Assembly: GCA_030601615.1 (NCBI GenBank)
Contig: JAUVTH010000106.1
Coordinates: 1-5,637, forward strand
Source: Gemmatimonadota bacterium
Lineage (GTDB): Bacteria; Gemmatimonadota; Gemmatimonadetes; Palauibacterales; Palauibacteraceae
DNA length: 5,637 nt
Reading direction: 5' to 3'
Below the pieces are notes generated by a model. That model searched no databases and had not been told where the DNA came from. It was given only the letters and a program-made list of their open reading frames with translations. Below, piece after piece: positions 5,319 to 5,637 of this stretch (positions are counted from its first letter, which is position 1; each line of letters opens with the position of its first letter). The position numbers and the translations under genes were made by a program.

Positions 5319-5637
5319 CCGGCGATCTCCGCGAGTACTTCCACAGCGTGTTCCGCCGGCTTCACTTTCCGGTACACCTTCTCGATCCGGCCGTCCTGAT
5401 CGATGAGGAACGTCGAACGGAGCACGCCCTCGTACACCCGGCCGGACACCTTTGTAGTGCCACAGGCGCCATAGGACTCGGCGACCGCGTGATCCTCAGC
5501 CGCCAGAAGGGGGAAATTGAGGTCGTACTTGTCCCGGAAGCGCGCGTGTGATCGGACGGGATCGGGGCTGACCCCCAGGACGGTGGCGTTTCGTTCCTCG
5601 AGCGATGGAAGAGCGTCGCGAAAGCCGCACGCTTCCT
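5315..5637 (-). CDS. bcp: Peroxiredoxin, Bcp/PrxQ type (partial, N-terminus beyond window)
   Basis: This frame runs from the right edge to TGA at 5317-5315 and encodes 106 residues, the C-terminal two thirds of a thiol peroxidase that reduces peroxides at the expense of thioredoxin. The visible part starts EACGFRD, which aligns with E. coli Bcp QACGLRD. The cysteine here is therefore the resolving-cysteine position, and the peroxidatic cysteine (in TPGCT in the family) lies just outside the window. Further family features are VLGVSPDPVRSHARF, KYDLNFPLLAAEDHAVAESYGA, and STFLIDQDGRIEKVYRKVKP near the end. No signal peptide can be assessed. The stop overlaps the ATG of the DsbA-like gene as ATGA, so the two are surely cotranscribed and probably translationally coupled. 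The frame was read directly from the nucleotide sequence, because no start codon is present in the window. Confidence 0.93.
   Translation of the reverse strand, partial: EACGFRDALPSLEERNATVLGVSPDPVRSHARFRDKYDLNFPLLAAEDHAVAESYGACGTTKVSGRVYEGVLRSTFLIDQDGRIEKVYRKVKPAEHAVEVLAEIAG

Overview
The window is a GC-rich bacterial chromosomal segment with tightly packed genes. It holds seven protein-coding genes, one of them cut by the right edge. I see no tRNA, rRNA, CRISPR array, insertion sequence or phage gene. The gene style suggests Gemmatimonadota or a similar GC-rich phylum: a three-subunit transhydrogenase, secreted proteins whose signal peptides end in short ATA-Q or AAG-Q type sites, and two poorly characterised proteins. 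This placement is an impression from the proteins, not a computed result.

Left part (1-2928, minus strand): an operon in the order pntA1, pntA2, pntB encodes the proton-translocating NAD(P)+ transhydrogenase. The alpha subunit is split into a soluble NAD(H)-binding protein and a small three-helix membrane protein, as in Rhodospirillum rubrum and Thermus. The first two genes overlap by four bases (ATGA), pntB follows after 19 bases, and a strong hairpin sits just beyond the pntB stop. The complex links hydride transfer from NADH to NADP+ with proton entry, supplying NADPH.

Middle (2929-3265): a 337-base divergent intergenic region with no convincing gene. It holds several GC-rich hairpins, a 13-base dyad and a tentative sigma-70-like promoter pointing right.

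Centre right (3266-4613, plus strand): two genes 31 bases apart, probably one transcript. The first encodes a small exported protein with two cysteines. The second encodes an acidic, probably cytoplasmic protein. I cannot assign a function to either; they are the least explained part of the window.

Right part (4641-5637, minus strand): a Bcp/PrxQ-type peroxiredoxin, whose N-terminus lies outside the window, overlaps by ATGA with a gene for an exported DsbA-like thiol oxidoreductase. A UUCG-capped hairpin occupies the 27 bases between this convergent pair and the unknown genes. NADPH supply (Pnt), peroxide removal (Bcp) and extracytoplasmic thiol chemistry (DsbA-like) share a redox theme, but nothing in the sequence shows that the three transcription units are co-regulated.
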